Source: Cryobacterium sp. PH31-L1 (GTDB lineage Bacteria > Actinomycetota > Actinomycetes > Actinomycetales > Microbacteriaceae). From it: a stretch of DNA of 64,000 nt. The translations under genes and the position numbers were made by a program. Positions 54,544 through 63,498 of this stretch are shown piece by piece. The notes below the pieces were generated by a model. That model had not been told where the DNA came from, made no database searches, and saw only the letters and a list, made by a program, of their open reading frames with translations. Position 1 is the first letter of the stretch. Every line of letters begins with the position of its first letter. The DNA is taken from positions 186,001-250,000 of the forward strand of contig NZ_JASISM010000006.1 of the NCBI RefSeq assembly GCF_030063145.1, written 5' to 3'.

Positions 54544-55389
54544 ATGACTCCAGGCGCCGCAACGTATGAATCCGCAACGATCGATTCCGACGCGGTCGGC
54601 GTTGCCGTTGCCCAGTTCGCCCCGGGGCCAGATCGGGCGCTCAACCTCGCCACGATGCGGCAGCTGGCCGAAACGGCTGCCGGTCGTGGCGCGCGGCTCG
54701 TCGTTTTTCCCGAGTACTCGGCATTCTTCGAACCGAAACTCGGTCCGTCGTTCGTGTCGGCCGCGGAACCGCTCGACGGAGAATTCGTGGCCGCACTGGC
54801 CGCGCTCGCCGCCGAACTCGGCATCCACGTCGTGGCCGGCATGCTCGAAACGACCGTGGACCCGGCCCGGTTCTCGAACACCCTCGTCGCTCTCGATAAC
54901 ACCGGGCACCGCGTGGCGACCTACCGCAAGCTGCACCTGTACGACGCCTTCGGCGACCGCGAATCGGAGTGGGTGTTGCCTGGCACCGTGACCGACCCCG
55001 AGACCTTCGACGTCGGTGGCCTGCGGGTGGGGCTGCAGACCTGCTACGACATCCGCTTTCCCGAGGTCACGCGTCGTCTGGTCGACGCGGGAGTCACCCT
55101 CGTGCTCGTGCCGTCCGAGTGGGTGCGCGGCCCCCTCAAGGAACACCACTGGCGCACGCTGCTGACGGCCCGGGCGCTGGAGAACACCGTTTTTGTGGCC
55201 GCCGCCGATCACGCCCCGCCGATCGGCGTTGGTAGCAGCCTCATCATCGACCCGATGGGCGTTGCGCTGGCCAGCCTCGGCGAGGTAGCGGATGTCGCCG
55301 TCGCGTTCCTCACACCGGCCAGAGTGACCGCCGTGCGCGCGATAAACCCGGCCCTCGCGCTCCGACGGTTCACCGTCGTGCCGCGCTGA
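54544..55389 (+). CDS. carbon-nitrogen hydrolase (nitrilase family)
   Basis: This 281-residue protein has the Glu-Lys-Cys triad of the nitrilase superfamily: E in VVFPEYSAFF, K in TYRKLHLYDAFG and C in LQTCYDIRFPE. EHHWRTLLTARALENTVFVAAAD follows, as in omega-amidase and Nit-type proteins. It hydrolyses an amide, perhaps of a keto-acid amide or a damaged cofactor, but the substrate is not given by neighbours. A TAGGCT box only 5 bp before the ATG suggests a possible leaderless transcript. Confidence 0.87.
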   Translation: MTPGAATYESATIDSDAVGVAVAQFAPGPDRALNLATMRQLAETAAGRGARLVVFPEYSAFFEPKLGPSFVSAAEPLDGEFVAALAALAAELGIHVVAGMLETTVDPARFSNTLVALDNTGHRVATYRKLHLYDAFGDRESEWVLPGTVTDPETFDVGGLRVGLQTCYDIRFPEVTRRLVDAGVTLVLVPSEWVRGPLKEHHWRTLLTARALENTVFVAAADHAPPIGVGSSLIIDPMGVALASLGEVADVAVAFLTPARVTAVRAINPALALRRFTVVPR

Positions 55390-55402
55390 GCGGCACCGAG
55401 AA

Positions 55403-55795
55403 TCAGCGTTCGGTGACGCTGGCCTTGGTCGCGCGGGTCTGGGCGGCCGCTCGAATGCCGATGGCCGGTTCCACCTTGGGGCTGGCATTGGCGTCAACGG
55501 CGGCGCCTTCTTCTGCGGTCACCACTAGCCCCTGCGAGCTGTTGGCTGAGCGGGTGAGCTGGGCGACCCAGTTCGGGTTGATGCTCGGTGCGTGCCCGCC
55601 GGCAAACTTGAAATAGAGCGGAATGGCCGGGTGCAGCCAGGCTGAGCTCCGGCCGTCTCCGACGACGGCGGCATCACGCCACGACAACAGAAAACTTTCG
55701 CCGCGGCGCAGCTTTTGAATGATCACGAGCTGCAGGTGTGCCAGCATGCGATCTTCGAATTCCACGACGACACGGTCGTACGTGAGAGAACCCAT
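55403..55795 (-). CDS. DUF7882 family small protein
   Basis: The protein has 130 residues from the ATG at 55795, preceded by GGAAG. The pattern MGSLTYDRVVVEFEDRMLAHLQ, KLRRGESFLLSWRD, DGRSSAWLHPAIPLYFKF and NPNWVAQLTRSANSSQGL is shared by a family common in Microbacteriaceae and sometimes mislabelled as a DNA ligase. The function is unknown; no catalytic motif is present. The tail (about residues 100-130) is low-complexity. It is convergent with the nitrilase gene, 13 bp away. Confidence 0.75.
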   Translation of the reverse strand: MGSLTYDRVVVEFEDRMLAHLQLVIIQKLRRGESFLLSWRDAAVVGDGRSSAWLHPAIPLYFKFAGGHAPSINPNWVAQLTRSANSSQGLVVTAEEGAAVDANASPKVEPAIGIRAAAQTRATKASVTER

Positions 55796-55937
55796 GATTG
55801 CCACTTCCATTTCGCTGCGATCGGATGCGCTCGCTAAGAGCCGGGAGCCGGAACGAATGAAAGCGAAGTATGCACTTTGGTGGGGAACCGGGTACTGCTA
55901 CCCACTGTCCTCCGTTTGGGGGGCAAACGCAAGGTTT

Positions 55938-57035
55938 TCAGAAAGTGCCCAGCTGACTCGAAGTCGAAACGATCGGGAGTGGGGACGCGAATTCGAGCCG
56001 GAGCAGCACCTCGAGCGGGCGCTCGACCTGACCGAAATGTCCGGCGCTGCCAATCGTGCTGATCACGCATTGCGGCACAACTGAACGGAGCTTTCCGTCG
56101 TCCTGGGCCGTGACGAACACGTCCCGGTCGCCGTGCACGGAGCGCACCGGGCAGCTGATCTGCGCCCAGTGCGCGGCGGTATCGTAGGCGCCGGCACGGG
56201 TCGCTGCCAGCACGAAACCGGCCGGCCGTACCTCGGTGCCGAGGGCGGCGACCACGCTGGCATCGACGGCCTGACCGTAGCGAAACAGCGGAGAGACCAG
56301 GGAACGCAGCAGGCCGAGGCGCATGACCGCCCGTACCAGACTGCGGCCAAGCGGGCCGGCGAGCTGCAGCATCCGCATGGTCTGGAACAGGGCCGAGAAG
56401 GCGGGCAGCGGAAAGAACCGGCGAAGCGGGTGACGAACACTGTCCTGGATCGAGAACGAGGTCGCCGAGACCAGGCCGACGGATGCCGTGGCGCGCGTTT
56501 CGCTCGCCGCCAGCGCCAGTGCGATGAACCCGCCCATGGAATGACCCACAACGTTCCAGCGTTCGTAGCCGAGGGAGCGCGCCAAGTCGGCGACCAGCTC
56601 AGCCATCGATTCGACGCCGAGCGTCGAATGGTCGGCCGGCAGTGGTGAGTCACCCCACCCCGGCAGGTCGGGGATGATGAGATCGGTCAGGTCGCGGGCG
56701 GTCGCATCGGCGGCCTGCAATAGGGGAGTCCAGGTGGTCCATGACCCGGCGGCGCCGTGCAGCAGGATGGTCGCGGTCGTGCTCGCGCTGCGGCGTCCGT
56801 GCCGAACCGTGACGGTGCCGCCCTTGAGCCGCATGGAGCTCGTGGTCAGGCCAAAGTGGCGGGCATCCGAATCGAGCGGGAACGGGCTGTAGCCGAGCAC
56901 GGTGGCCGGTGGTGCCGGTTTTGGCCGGGCGGGAACGTGGGGGCTGGGGCGTGGTCCGGGCTTCGGTGAGTCCAGGGCGCCGAGCGGTGCCGCGGCGTGG
57001 TTTCGGATCGCTGGTCGGGACATCAAGATGCTCAT
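55938..57035 (-). CDS. alpha/beta hydrolase
   Basis: This 365-residue protein has the nucleophile elbow GHSMGGF, an oxyanion region ILLHGAAGSW, a likely acid in VHGDRDVFV and the terminal His in GSAGHFGQVERP. The triad is therefore complete. The first ~45 residues are proline-rich and probably disordered (SPKPGPRPSPHVPARP), longer than in most relatives, so a later start is possible. The substrate is unknown. Confidence 0.85.
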   Translation of the reverse strand: MSILMSRPAIRNHAAAPLGALDSPKPGPRPSPHVPARPKPAPPATVLGYSPFPLDSDARHFGLTTSSMRLKGGTVTVRHGRRSASTTATILLHGAAGSWTTWTPLLQAADATARDLTDLIIPDLPGWGDSPLPADHSTLGVESMAELVADLARSLGYERWNVVGHSMGGFIALALAASETRATASVGLVSATSFSIQDSVRHPLRRFFPLPAFSALFQTMRMLQLAGPLGRSLVRAVMRLGLLRSLVSPLFRYGQAVDASVVAALGTEVRPAGFVLAATRAGAYDTAAHWAQISCPVRSVHGDRDVFVTAQDDGKLRSVVPQCVISTIGSAGHFGQVERPLEVLLRLEFASPLPIVSTSSQLGTF

Positions 57036-57231
57036 GTCAGTAGTTCGGTGCCGCAGACCAACCGGATTGCCCGCCTGGCCTTCTCGCTAACCGCGGCCGT
57101 CCAGCCAATTGACAGGCAGGAATATCGCGCGCCTGCAGCCCGTTGCCGACTACGGGTACCCAGGATCTGCCTGGTACCCCCCAACGAACGTGTCCGGTCT
57201 GACCGACCGGCTGATTGTGAAAGAAGTGCCC

Positions 57232-58305
57232 GTGAATCTCTTTTCTCCGCTGAACCTGGGCGACCTCGAACTCCCCAACCGTCTCGTCATGGCGCCGCTG
57301 ACCCGCATCCGCTCCGGCCAGTCCGGTGTGCCCGGCGACCTGGTTGCCCTGCACTACACGCAGCGCGCCTCGCTCGGCCTGATCGTGAGTGAGGGCACCT
57401 ACCCGAGCCACGCCGGCCAGGGCTTCCCCGGCCAGCCCGGGCTGGTCGAGCCGGAGCAGCTGGCGGGCTGGAAAGCGGTCACCGACTCGGTGCATGCCGC
57501 CGGCGGTCGCATCGTCGCCCAGGTCATGCACGCCGGTCGAGTCACCCACGAGGCCACAAACGGCGGCTTCCCCGTCGTCGCGCCGAGTGCGATTGCCATC
57601 AACGGCAGTACCCGCACCTACGACGGCAAGCAGGCATACCCGGTACCGCACGCGCTCACGACCGAGGAATTGCCCGGCATCATCGCCGAGTTCGTGCTCG
57701 CCTCGCAGAACGCCATCGCGGCCGGATTCGACGGCGTCGAACTGCACGGCGCCAACGGTTACCTACTGCACGAGTTCCTGTCTCCCGCCTCCAACGTGCG
57801 AGACGACGATTTCGGCGGCTCGCCTGAACGACGCGCCGGGTTCGTTATCGATGTCGCTACCGCTGTTGCCGCGGCGATCGGCGCCGACAAGGTGGGCCTC
57901 CGCATCTCACCGGAACACAATATCCAGGATGCCCTCGAAACGCATGCCGCCGACCTCGCGGCCACTTATGGTGCCCTCGTCGACGGTCTGGCTCCGCTCG
58001 GCCTGGCCTACCTCAGCGTGCTGCACGCCGACCCGCGCGGAGAATTCGTGCAGAACCTGCGTATCCGCTTCGGCGGCGTGTTCCTGATCAACAGCGGATT
58101 CGGTGCCATCACCGCTCGCGACGAGGCAATCGCCCTCGTGAGCGACGGCGTCGCCGACGCCGTGGTCGTGGGGCGCGCCGCCATTGCGAACCCAGACCTG
58201 CTTCGCCGCTGGCGCGATGACCTGCCGGTGAACGAGCCCAACCCGCTCACCTACTACGCCGATGGTGCCGAGGGCTACACCGACTACCCCGCTCTAGCCT
58301 CGTAA
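57232..58305 (+). CDS. Old Yellow Enzyme-type flavin oxidoreductase / alkene reductase
   Basis: The protein has 357 residues from a GTG at 57232; a start at 57109 would add an unlikely leader. FSPLNLGDLELPNRLVMAPLTR, the substrate-binding motif GVELHGANGYLLHEFLSP (His/Asn pair in the HGAN segment), NVRDDDFGGSPERRAGF and the FMN phosphate loop VVVGRAAIANPDL are all typical of the OYE family. It reduces activated alkenes with NAD(P)H and FMN. It is divergent from the alpha/beta hydrolase gene across about 200 bp. Confidence 0.9.
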   Translation: MNLFSPLNLGDLELPNRLVMAPLTRIRSGQSGVPGDLVALHYTQRASLGLIVSEGTYPSHAGQGFPGQPGLVEPEQLAGWKAVTDSVHAAGGRIVAQVMHAGRVTHEATNGGFPVVAPSAIAINGSTRTYDGKQAYPVPHALTTEELPGIIAEFVLASQNAIAAGFDGVELHGANGYLLHEFLSPASNVRDDDFGGSPERRAGFVIDVATAVAAAIGADKVGLRISPEHNIQDALETHAADLAATYGALVDGLAPLGLAYLSVLHADPRGEFVQNLRIRFGGVFLINSGFGAITARDEAIALVSDGVADAVVVGRAAIANPDLLRRWRDDLPVNEPNPLTYYADGAEGYTDYPALAS

Positions 58306-58332
58306 CCCCGCGTCACCCCCCTCACGCGCTGG

Positions 58333-58428
58333 GTGCATAACTCCTGCAATTCGTGCGCCGTCAGCGAAAGTTCCGCGTCATTGCGGCGTTCAGAATCCGC
58401 TGTCGCAGAATTTGCAGGAGTTATGCAC
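58333..58428. repeat. 96-bp imperfect palindrome overlapping a gene end
   Basis: The outer arms are perfect: TGCATAACTCCTGCAA (58334-58349) and its reverse complement TTGCAGGAGTTATGCA (58412-58427). With one or two shifts the pairing extends through CGTGCG and CGCAG, and the inner part can also pair (CAGCGAAAGTTCCGCG with CGGCGTTCAGAATCCGCTG). The right arm contains the TAA of the minus-strand aminotransferase. It may act as terminator for that gene and the convergent OYE gene, or be a dispersed REP-like element. Confidence 0.85.
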
Positions 58429-59650
58429 GGGAGAGTGCCGCCAGCTGGGCCGAGGCCTGCTCGAGCAGGGGCTCCTTCTTGCAGTAGGCGAAACGCACCA
58501 GGGGCGCGTACTCGGCTCGGTTGGCGGGGGAACAGAACGCGGCTATCGGCACCGCGACGACCCCGGCAAGCCCGGGCAGCTTTCGGCACAGCTCAGCGCC
58601 ATCGGTGAAGCCGAGCGGTGTCGCATCCGCCACGATGAAATACGAGCCCTGCGGCACACTGATCTCAAACCCCGCCGCCCGCAGCCCGGTCGCCAGCACA
58701 TCACGTTTGGCCTTCATATCGGCGGCGATTCCGGCGAAGTAGGCATCGGGCAGGTCGAGCCCCACGGCGATCGCCGGCTGGAACGGTGCCGCGTTCACGT
58801 AGGTGAGAAACTGCTTGACCGCGAGAATCGCCGTGACGATGGCGGCCGGCGCACTCAGCCAGCCCACCTTCCAGCCGGTCAGGCTGAACGTCTTGCCGCT
58901 CGAGGAGATGGTGACCGTGCGTTCCCACGCTCCCGGCAGGGTCGCGATCGGGATGTGCGGCGCGCCAAAGGTCAGGTGTTCGTAGACCTCATCGGTGACG
59001 ATGATGGCGTTGTGCTGGTGGGCGAGCTCCACGATCAGCTCGAGGGTTTCGCGGGGAAAGACCGCTCCGGTGGGATTGTGCGGATCGTTCACGACGATCA
59101 GTCGGGTGCGGTCGGTGACCGCGGCCCGCAGCGCGTCCAGGTCCGGCTGAAAATCGGGCGCACGCAACGGCACGGTGCGATGGATGCCTCCGCCCAGGCC
59201 GATCAGACCGCCATACGCGTCGTAAAAGGGCTCGAAGGTGACGACCTCGTCACCGGGCTCGATCAGTGCCAGAATCGTCGCGGCGAGAGCCTCGGTCGCT
59301 CCCGCAGTCACCAGGATTTCGCTGCCCGCGTCGAGAGTCAGTCCGTAGAACCGCTGCTGGTGCCGGGCGATCGCCTCGAGCAGAATCGGCTGGCCTCGGC
59401 CCGGCGGGTACTGGTTGACTCCGTCGCTGATCGCCTGGCGCGCCGCCTCGAGCACCACGGCCGGCCCGTCCTCATCAGGAAAGCCCTGTCCGAGGTTGAT
59501 CGCACCGGTGCGCGCTGCGAGAGCGCTCATCTCGGCGAAGATGCTCGCCGCAACGCTGCCGTCCGCGGCGAGTAGTCCGGCACCTCTGGCCGTGCGTTGC
59601 CAGGCGCCAGAAATGGTCAGGGCGGGTTCGGCCCGTGATGAATGCTGCAT
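58421..59650 (-). CDS. PLP-dependent class I/II aminotransferase
   Basis: The protein has 409 residues from the ATG at 59650; an upstream start at 59692 is less likely. INLGQGFPDEDGP, QYPPGRGQPILLEAIARHQ, VTAGATEALAATILAL, VVNDPHNPTGAVF, ITDEVYEHL-like and the PLP lysine in SSSGKTFSLTGWKVGW are conserved. The pattern agrees best with DapC-like N-succinyldiaminopimelate or kynurenine/methionine-type aminotransferases. The substrate is not given by neighbours. Its stop lies within the 96-bp palindrome. Confidence 0.87.
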   Translation of the reverse strand: MQHSSRAEPALTISGAWQRTARGAGLLAADGSVAASIFAEMSALAARTGAINLGQGFPDEDGPAVVLEAARQAISDGVNQYPPGRGQPILLEAIARHQQRFYGLTLDAGSEILVTAGATEALAATILALIEPGDEVVTFEPFYDAYGGLIGLGGGIHRTVPLRAPDFQPDLDALRAAVTDRTRLIVVNDPHNPTGAVFPRETLELIVELAHQHNAIIVTDEVYEHLTFGAPHIPIATLPGAWERTVTISSSGKTFSLTGWKVGWLSAPAAIVTAILAVKQFLTYVNAAPFQPAIAVGLDLPDAYFAGIAADMKAKRDVLATGLRAAGFEISVPQGSYFIVADATPLGFTDGAELCRKLPGLAGVVAVPIAAFCSPANRAEYAPLVRFAYCKKEPLLEQASAQLAALSRA

Positions 59651-59767
59651 GGTTTCCAAACTATCGCCCCGGCAACGTCTCGGCTTGATCATTGAATGCT
59701 CTCAGTGTGTACATATCGAACGTTCAGGTTTGGGCGCAAAGCTGGCAACGCTTGGAAGGAGCACCCG

Positions 59768-61468
59768 ATGACTGACAACACCAATGATTCCGGCACCACC
59801 CCTGACAGGTCCGATGATGCCGCAGCTTTTGCCGTGAACGATTCCGGCGAGGCTACCCCGCCCATCGCACCACCGATGGTGCCGCCGACCGACGCGCCGG
59901 CCGCGCCTTCCGCACCGACCGCGCCGTCGACCAACGCCGTGCCCGCCGTGCCGGTCGTTGCCGCACCGAGCCAGCCGGCAGCATCCGTTTCACCGGAGCC
60001 CGTCGTGAACGCATCCGCCGAGACCCATCCTGCAGACAACAACCCCGCCGAAACCTATCCCGCTGCCAACCCAACGGTTGCCTACCCCACAGATTCGTAC
60101 CCCACGGATGCCTTCGGTCGCCCGATTGAAACCCCGACAGCGTCGTCCTCCGCCTACGCCCCGAACGCAGCACCCCAGGCCTATGCGACAGCAGACTCCT
60201 ACCCGACGGACGCCTATACCGGCCAGCCCTTCGCCGCCAAGTCCAAGGAACCCGGTCGCCGCAAGGGTAGTGTCGCGCTGATCGCCGCCCTCGCCATCGG
60301 TGCCCTCGTTGGCGGTTCGTCCGGTGCCGGCATTACCGCACTCATGATAAGCGGCCAAAACAACGGTGTACCGGTTAGCCAGGCCTCCGGCCCGAGCAAC
60401 GTCGTGGTGAACAACACCAAGAGCGTCAACCAGATCACCGCCGTCGCGGCCAAGGCCTCGCCGAGCGTCGTGACGATCGACGTTTCCAGCAACTCAGCCG
60501 GCGGAACCGGCTCCGGCGTCATTCTCACCGACGACGGCTACGTGCTCACCAACACCCACGTGGTCACCCTCGACGGCGCAGCCTCCGATGTGAAAATCGA
60601 GGTGAAGAGCAACGACGGCAAGCTCTACGCTGCGACTCTGGTCGGCACCGACCCCATCTCCGACCTCGCTGTGATCAAACTGACTGACGCGAGTGGTCTC
60701 AGTCCCATTGCCTGGGGCGATTCCTCCGAGCTCAACGTCGGTGACAGCGCCATCGCCATCGGCGCCCCGCTCGGCCTCTCCGGGACCGTCACCGACGGCA
60801 TCGTCAGCGCTCTGAATCGCAGCATCACCGTCGCGAGCTCGGCCGCCCCCACTTCGCCAGACACCACAACGCCCAACGAAGGCCAAAACCAGAACCCGTT
60901 CTTCTTCGACTTTCCGAACCAGGACGGCACCCAGTCGCAGGGCTCGCAGGCCGCCACCGCCAGCATCGCGCTCCCGGTGATTCAAACGGATGCCGCCATC
61001 AACCCCGGCAACTCCGGCGGCGCGCTGCTCAACGGCAGCGGTGAACTGATCGGCATCAACGTGGCCATAGCGAGCGCCGGCAGCACTACCTCCTCGTCGG
61101 CCGCCGGCAGCATCGGCGTCGGGTTCTCCATCCCGTCGAACTTCGCCAAGCGCATCTCCGACGAGATCATCGCCAACGGAACGGCCACCCACGGCCTGCT
61201 CGGTGCGAGCGTGAAGGACGCGTCCAGTTCGACCAGCAGCACGGTTGGTGCGCTGATCAGCGAGGTCACCTCCGGTGGCGCCGCTGCCAAGGCCGGTCTG
61301 ACCGCCGACGACGTCATCACCAACTTCAACGGTGTGCCGATCACGGACTCGATCGACCTCACCGCGCAGGTGCGGGTGCTCCCGGCCGGCGGCAGCGCCG
61401 ATCTCACCTACGTCCGGGACGGCAAGTCGATCACTGTCTCGGTCACTGTCGGCGAGCTCTCCAGCTAA
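59768..61468 (+). CDS. HtrA/DegP-like membrane serine protease with PDZ domain
   Basis: The protein has 566 residues from the ATG at 59768, with GGAAGGAG upstream. Residues 1-155 form a long disordered Pro/Ala/Thr-rich cytoplasmic region (with repeated Y-P-T-D motifs); a transmembrane helix follows (VALIAALAIGALVGGSSGAG). The trypsin-like domain has His in TNTHVV, Asp in SDLAVIKL and Ser in NPGNSGGALLN, so the triad is complete. A C-terminal PDZ domain (GLLGASVKDAS, GGAAAKAGLTADDVITNFNG) ends the protein. It is expected to degrade misfolded envelope proteins outside the membrane. Confidence 0.93.
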   Translation: MTDNTNDSGTTPDRSDDAAAFAVNDSGEATPPIAPPMVPPTDAPAAPSAPTAPSTNAVPAVPVVAAPSQPAASVSPEPVVNASAETHPADNNPAETYPAANPTVAYPTDSYPTDAFGRPIETPTASSSAYAPNAAPQAYATADSYPTDAYTGQPFAAKSKEPGRRKGSVALIAALAIGALVGGSSGAGITALMISGQNNGVPVSQASGPSNVVVNNTKSVNQITAVAAKASPSVVTIDVSSNSAGGTGSGVILTDDGYVLTNTHVVTLDGAASDVKIEVKSNDGKLYAATLVGTDPISDLAVIKLTDASGLSPIAWGDSSELNVGDSAIAIGAPLGLSGTVTDGIVSALNRSITVASSAAPTSPDTTTPNEGQNQNPFFFDFPNQDGTQSQGSQAATASIALPVIQTDAAINPGNSGGALLNGSGELIGINVAIASAGSTTSSSAAGSIGVGFSIPSNFAKRISDEIIANGTATHGLLGASVKDASSSTSSTVGALISEVTSGGAAAKAGLTADDVITNFNGVPITDSIDLTAQVRVLPAGGSADLTYVRDGKSITVSVTVGELSS

Positions 61469-61493
61469 CCGCTCGCTTCTGTTCCTTCCCACA

Positions 61494-61533
61494 ATCGCGT
61501 CGCCGGCTGGTCCGGCGGCGCGATCTGTTTTTG
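61494..61533 (+). terminator. intrinsic terminator after the HtrA gene
   Basis: ATCGCGTCGCCGG (61494-61506) pairs with CCGGCGGCGCGAT (61512-61524) with one wobble, followed by CTGTTTTTG. Confidence 0.88.
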
Positions 61534-61625
61534 TCAGCATGTGCGTTCGGCGCGCGGTGCGTGGCAAATTCGTGGGCTGGTAGGCTCGATCGTCCTACCC
61601 AATAACCGGAAAGCTGGCCAGCCAG

Positions 61626-62669
61626 GTGCACCAACGTGGTACGGGTTTTCTTCCCGGGGTGTCGTACGTGATGCCCGTTCTCAACGAGGCGACGCACGTG
61701 CGAGCCGCCGTTGAGAGTCTGTTGGCTCAGGACTATCAGGGACCGTTCGAGGTCACCCTGGCCCTCGGCCCGAGCATCGATGGTACGACCGAACTGGTCG
61801 AGGAAATGGCCGCCGTTGACGCGCGCATTCGGGTAGTAGCCAACGAGGTCGGGTCGACTCCGGCGGGCTTGAATATCGCCATCCGTGCCTCCCAGTACGC
61901 GGTGGTCATCCGCGTCGACGCGCACTCCGTACTGCCTCCTGAGTACGCCCGCATCGCCGTGGAGACCCTCGAACGCACCGGAGCAGACAACGTCGGCGGC
62001 ATCATGGATGCCCGCGGCATCAGTGCTTTCGAGCGCGCAGTGGCCCGCGCTTACGGCACCCGGATCGGCCTCGGCGGCACACCGCATCACGTTGGTGGGG
62101 CGGAAGCCGCCGCCGAAACCGTGTACCTCGGCTGCTTTCGCACCGAGAGCATCCTGAACGTCGGCCTGTTCGACGAGGACGTCAAGCGCGGCCAGGACTG
62201 GGACCTGAACCGACGCCTCCGCGAAGCAGGCGGCACGGTCTGGTTCACCCCGAAACTGCGCGTGCTCTATCGGCCGCGGCCGACCCTGGCCCAGCTGGCC
62301 CGGCAGATGCTCTCGACCGGGCTTTGGCGCGGTGAGCTGGCCAGGCGGTATCCGGGGGCCAACGGCATCCGCTATTTCGTGCCGCCGGCCATGGTGCTGG
62401 GAGTGGCACTCGGACTGCTCCTGGGCATCGGCGGCGTGGTGCAGACAGTCTTCGGTGCGGCGCCGTGGCTGCTGCTGGGCCTGATCGTTCCCGCCGGGTA
62501 TCTGCTCATCGTGGTCGCTGCGACGCTTGCAGCGGCCCGGCCGGACGGATTTCGTGCGTCCCTCAATTTTCTCGTAGTCTTGCCCTGCATTCACTTCTGC
62601 TGGGGGATCGGGTTCGTGCTCGGATACCTGAAACTCACCAGCAATATCACGGCACACACGGGAAGGTGA
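61626..62669 (+). CDS. family 2 glycosyltransferase, membrane-associated
   Basis: This 347-residue protein has a GTG start. VSYVMPVLNEATHVRAAVESLLAQDY, LGPSIDGTTEL, VIRVDAHSVLPPEY and the acceptor-side GQDWDLNRRLREAG are typical of processive or ExoA-like GT2 enzymes. Two to three hydrophobic segments near the C-terminus (MVLGVALGLLLGIGGVV, APWLLLGLIVPAGYLLIVVAATL) anchor it. It lies 4 bp before a CDP-alcohol phosphatidyltransferase gene and probably acts in synthesis of an envelope glycolipid or polymer. Confidence 0.86.
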   Translation: MHQRGTGFLPGVSYVMPVLNEATHVRAAVESLLAQDYQGPFEVTLALGPSIDGTTELVEEMAAVDARIRVVANEVGSTPAGLNIAIRASQYAVVIRVDAHSVLPPEYARIAVETLERTGADNVGGIMDARGISAFERAVARAYGTRIGLGGTPHHVGGAEAAAETVYLGCFRTESILNVGLFDEDVKRGQDWDLNRRLREAGGTVWFTPKLRVLYRPRPTLAQLARQMLSTGLWRGELARRYPGANGIRYFVPPAMVLGVALGLLLGIGGVVQTVFGAAPWLLLGLIVPAGYLLIVVAATLAAARPDGFRASLNFLVVLPCIHFCWGIGFVLGYLKLTSNITAHTGR

Positions 62670-62673
62670 GCGG

Positions 62674-63498
62674 ATGACCAGTTCGCCGAATATCGCCCGC
62701 GACCCGGCGGCCAGGCCGGAGTCGATCGCACAGCTGCGCGCCGTCGCCCAGCCGCCGGAGGTGCGCCTGCGCGCCAACGCTGAGCATTGGACGGCGAGCC
62801 TGTACCTGCGCGACCTGTCGCCGTACCTCACCTGGATGCTGCTGAAGACGCGCATCTCGGCCAACGGTGTGACCGCGCTCATGATCCTGGCCGGCTGGTC
62901 GACCGCGGCAGCCCTCCTGATCCCCGGAATCTGGGGGGCGGTACTCGCTCTCGCGCTCAGCCAGGTGCAGATGCTCATCGACTGCTGCGACGGCGAGGTG
63001 GCGAGGTGGCGCGGTACCTCCTCGCCCGCCGGAGTGTTCCTCGACAAAGTCGGGCATTATTCCACCGAGTCGCTCATTCCCATCGCGCTTGGCATTCGGG
63101 CGGCCGCCTACCCGTTCGAATCGCCCGAAGACTTTCTCTGGACCAGCCTGGCGCTGCTGCTCGCCCTGATCATCGTCCTGAACAAGGCGCTCAACGACAT
63201 GGTGCATGTCGCCCGCGCCAATGCCGGCCTGACCAAGCTCGCCGATACCCACGGTGAGAAGACGCCCACCTCGAGCCTGATCGCCCGGGTGCGCCGGCTC
63301 GCCCGCTTCGTGCCGTTCCACCGGCTGTACCACTCGGTCGAACTGACCATGGTGATCTTCGCCGCGGCCGTGATCGGGCTGTTCCTCGGGCAGCCGCTCG
63401 TGGACCGGGCCGTGCTCATCGTGCTGGTACCGCTCGCGTTCCTCTCGCTCATCGGCCATTTCGTGGCCATCATGGCGTCCAAGCGTGTCCGTTCTTAA
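62674..63498 (+). CDS. CDP-alcohol phosphatidyltransferase family protein
   Basis: This 274-residue protein has five to six membrane segments. The CDP-alcohol motif is DCCDGEVARWRG then SPAG-VFL-D-KVG-H: the usual spacing D-x2-D-G-x2-A-R-x8-G-x3-D-x3-D is kept, but the final Asp, the proposed general base, is His. This variant may mark a subfamily with its own acceptor, for example an inositol-phosphate-type or sugar-phosphate alcohol. The gene sits between two glycosyltransferases and overlaps the next by 14 bp. Confidence 0.85.
   Translation: MTSSPNIARDPAARPESIAQLRAVAQPPEVRLRANAEHWTASLYLRDLSPYLTWMLLKTRISANGVTALMILAGWSTAAALLIPGIWGAVLALALSQVQMLIDCCDGEVARWRGTSSPAGVFLDKVGHYSTESLIPIALGIRAAAYPFESPEDFLWTSLALLLALIIVLNKALNDMVHVARANAGLTKLADTHGEKTPTSSLIARVRRLARFVPFHRLYHSVELTMVIFAAAVIGLFLGQPLVDRAVLIVLVPLAFLSLIGHFVAIMASKRVRS

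Noticed and set aside
61443..63047. Open frame of 534 codons on the minus strand
   Set aside because: It is antisense to two genes with clear glycosyltransferase and CDP-alcohol transferase motifs and crosses a terminator.
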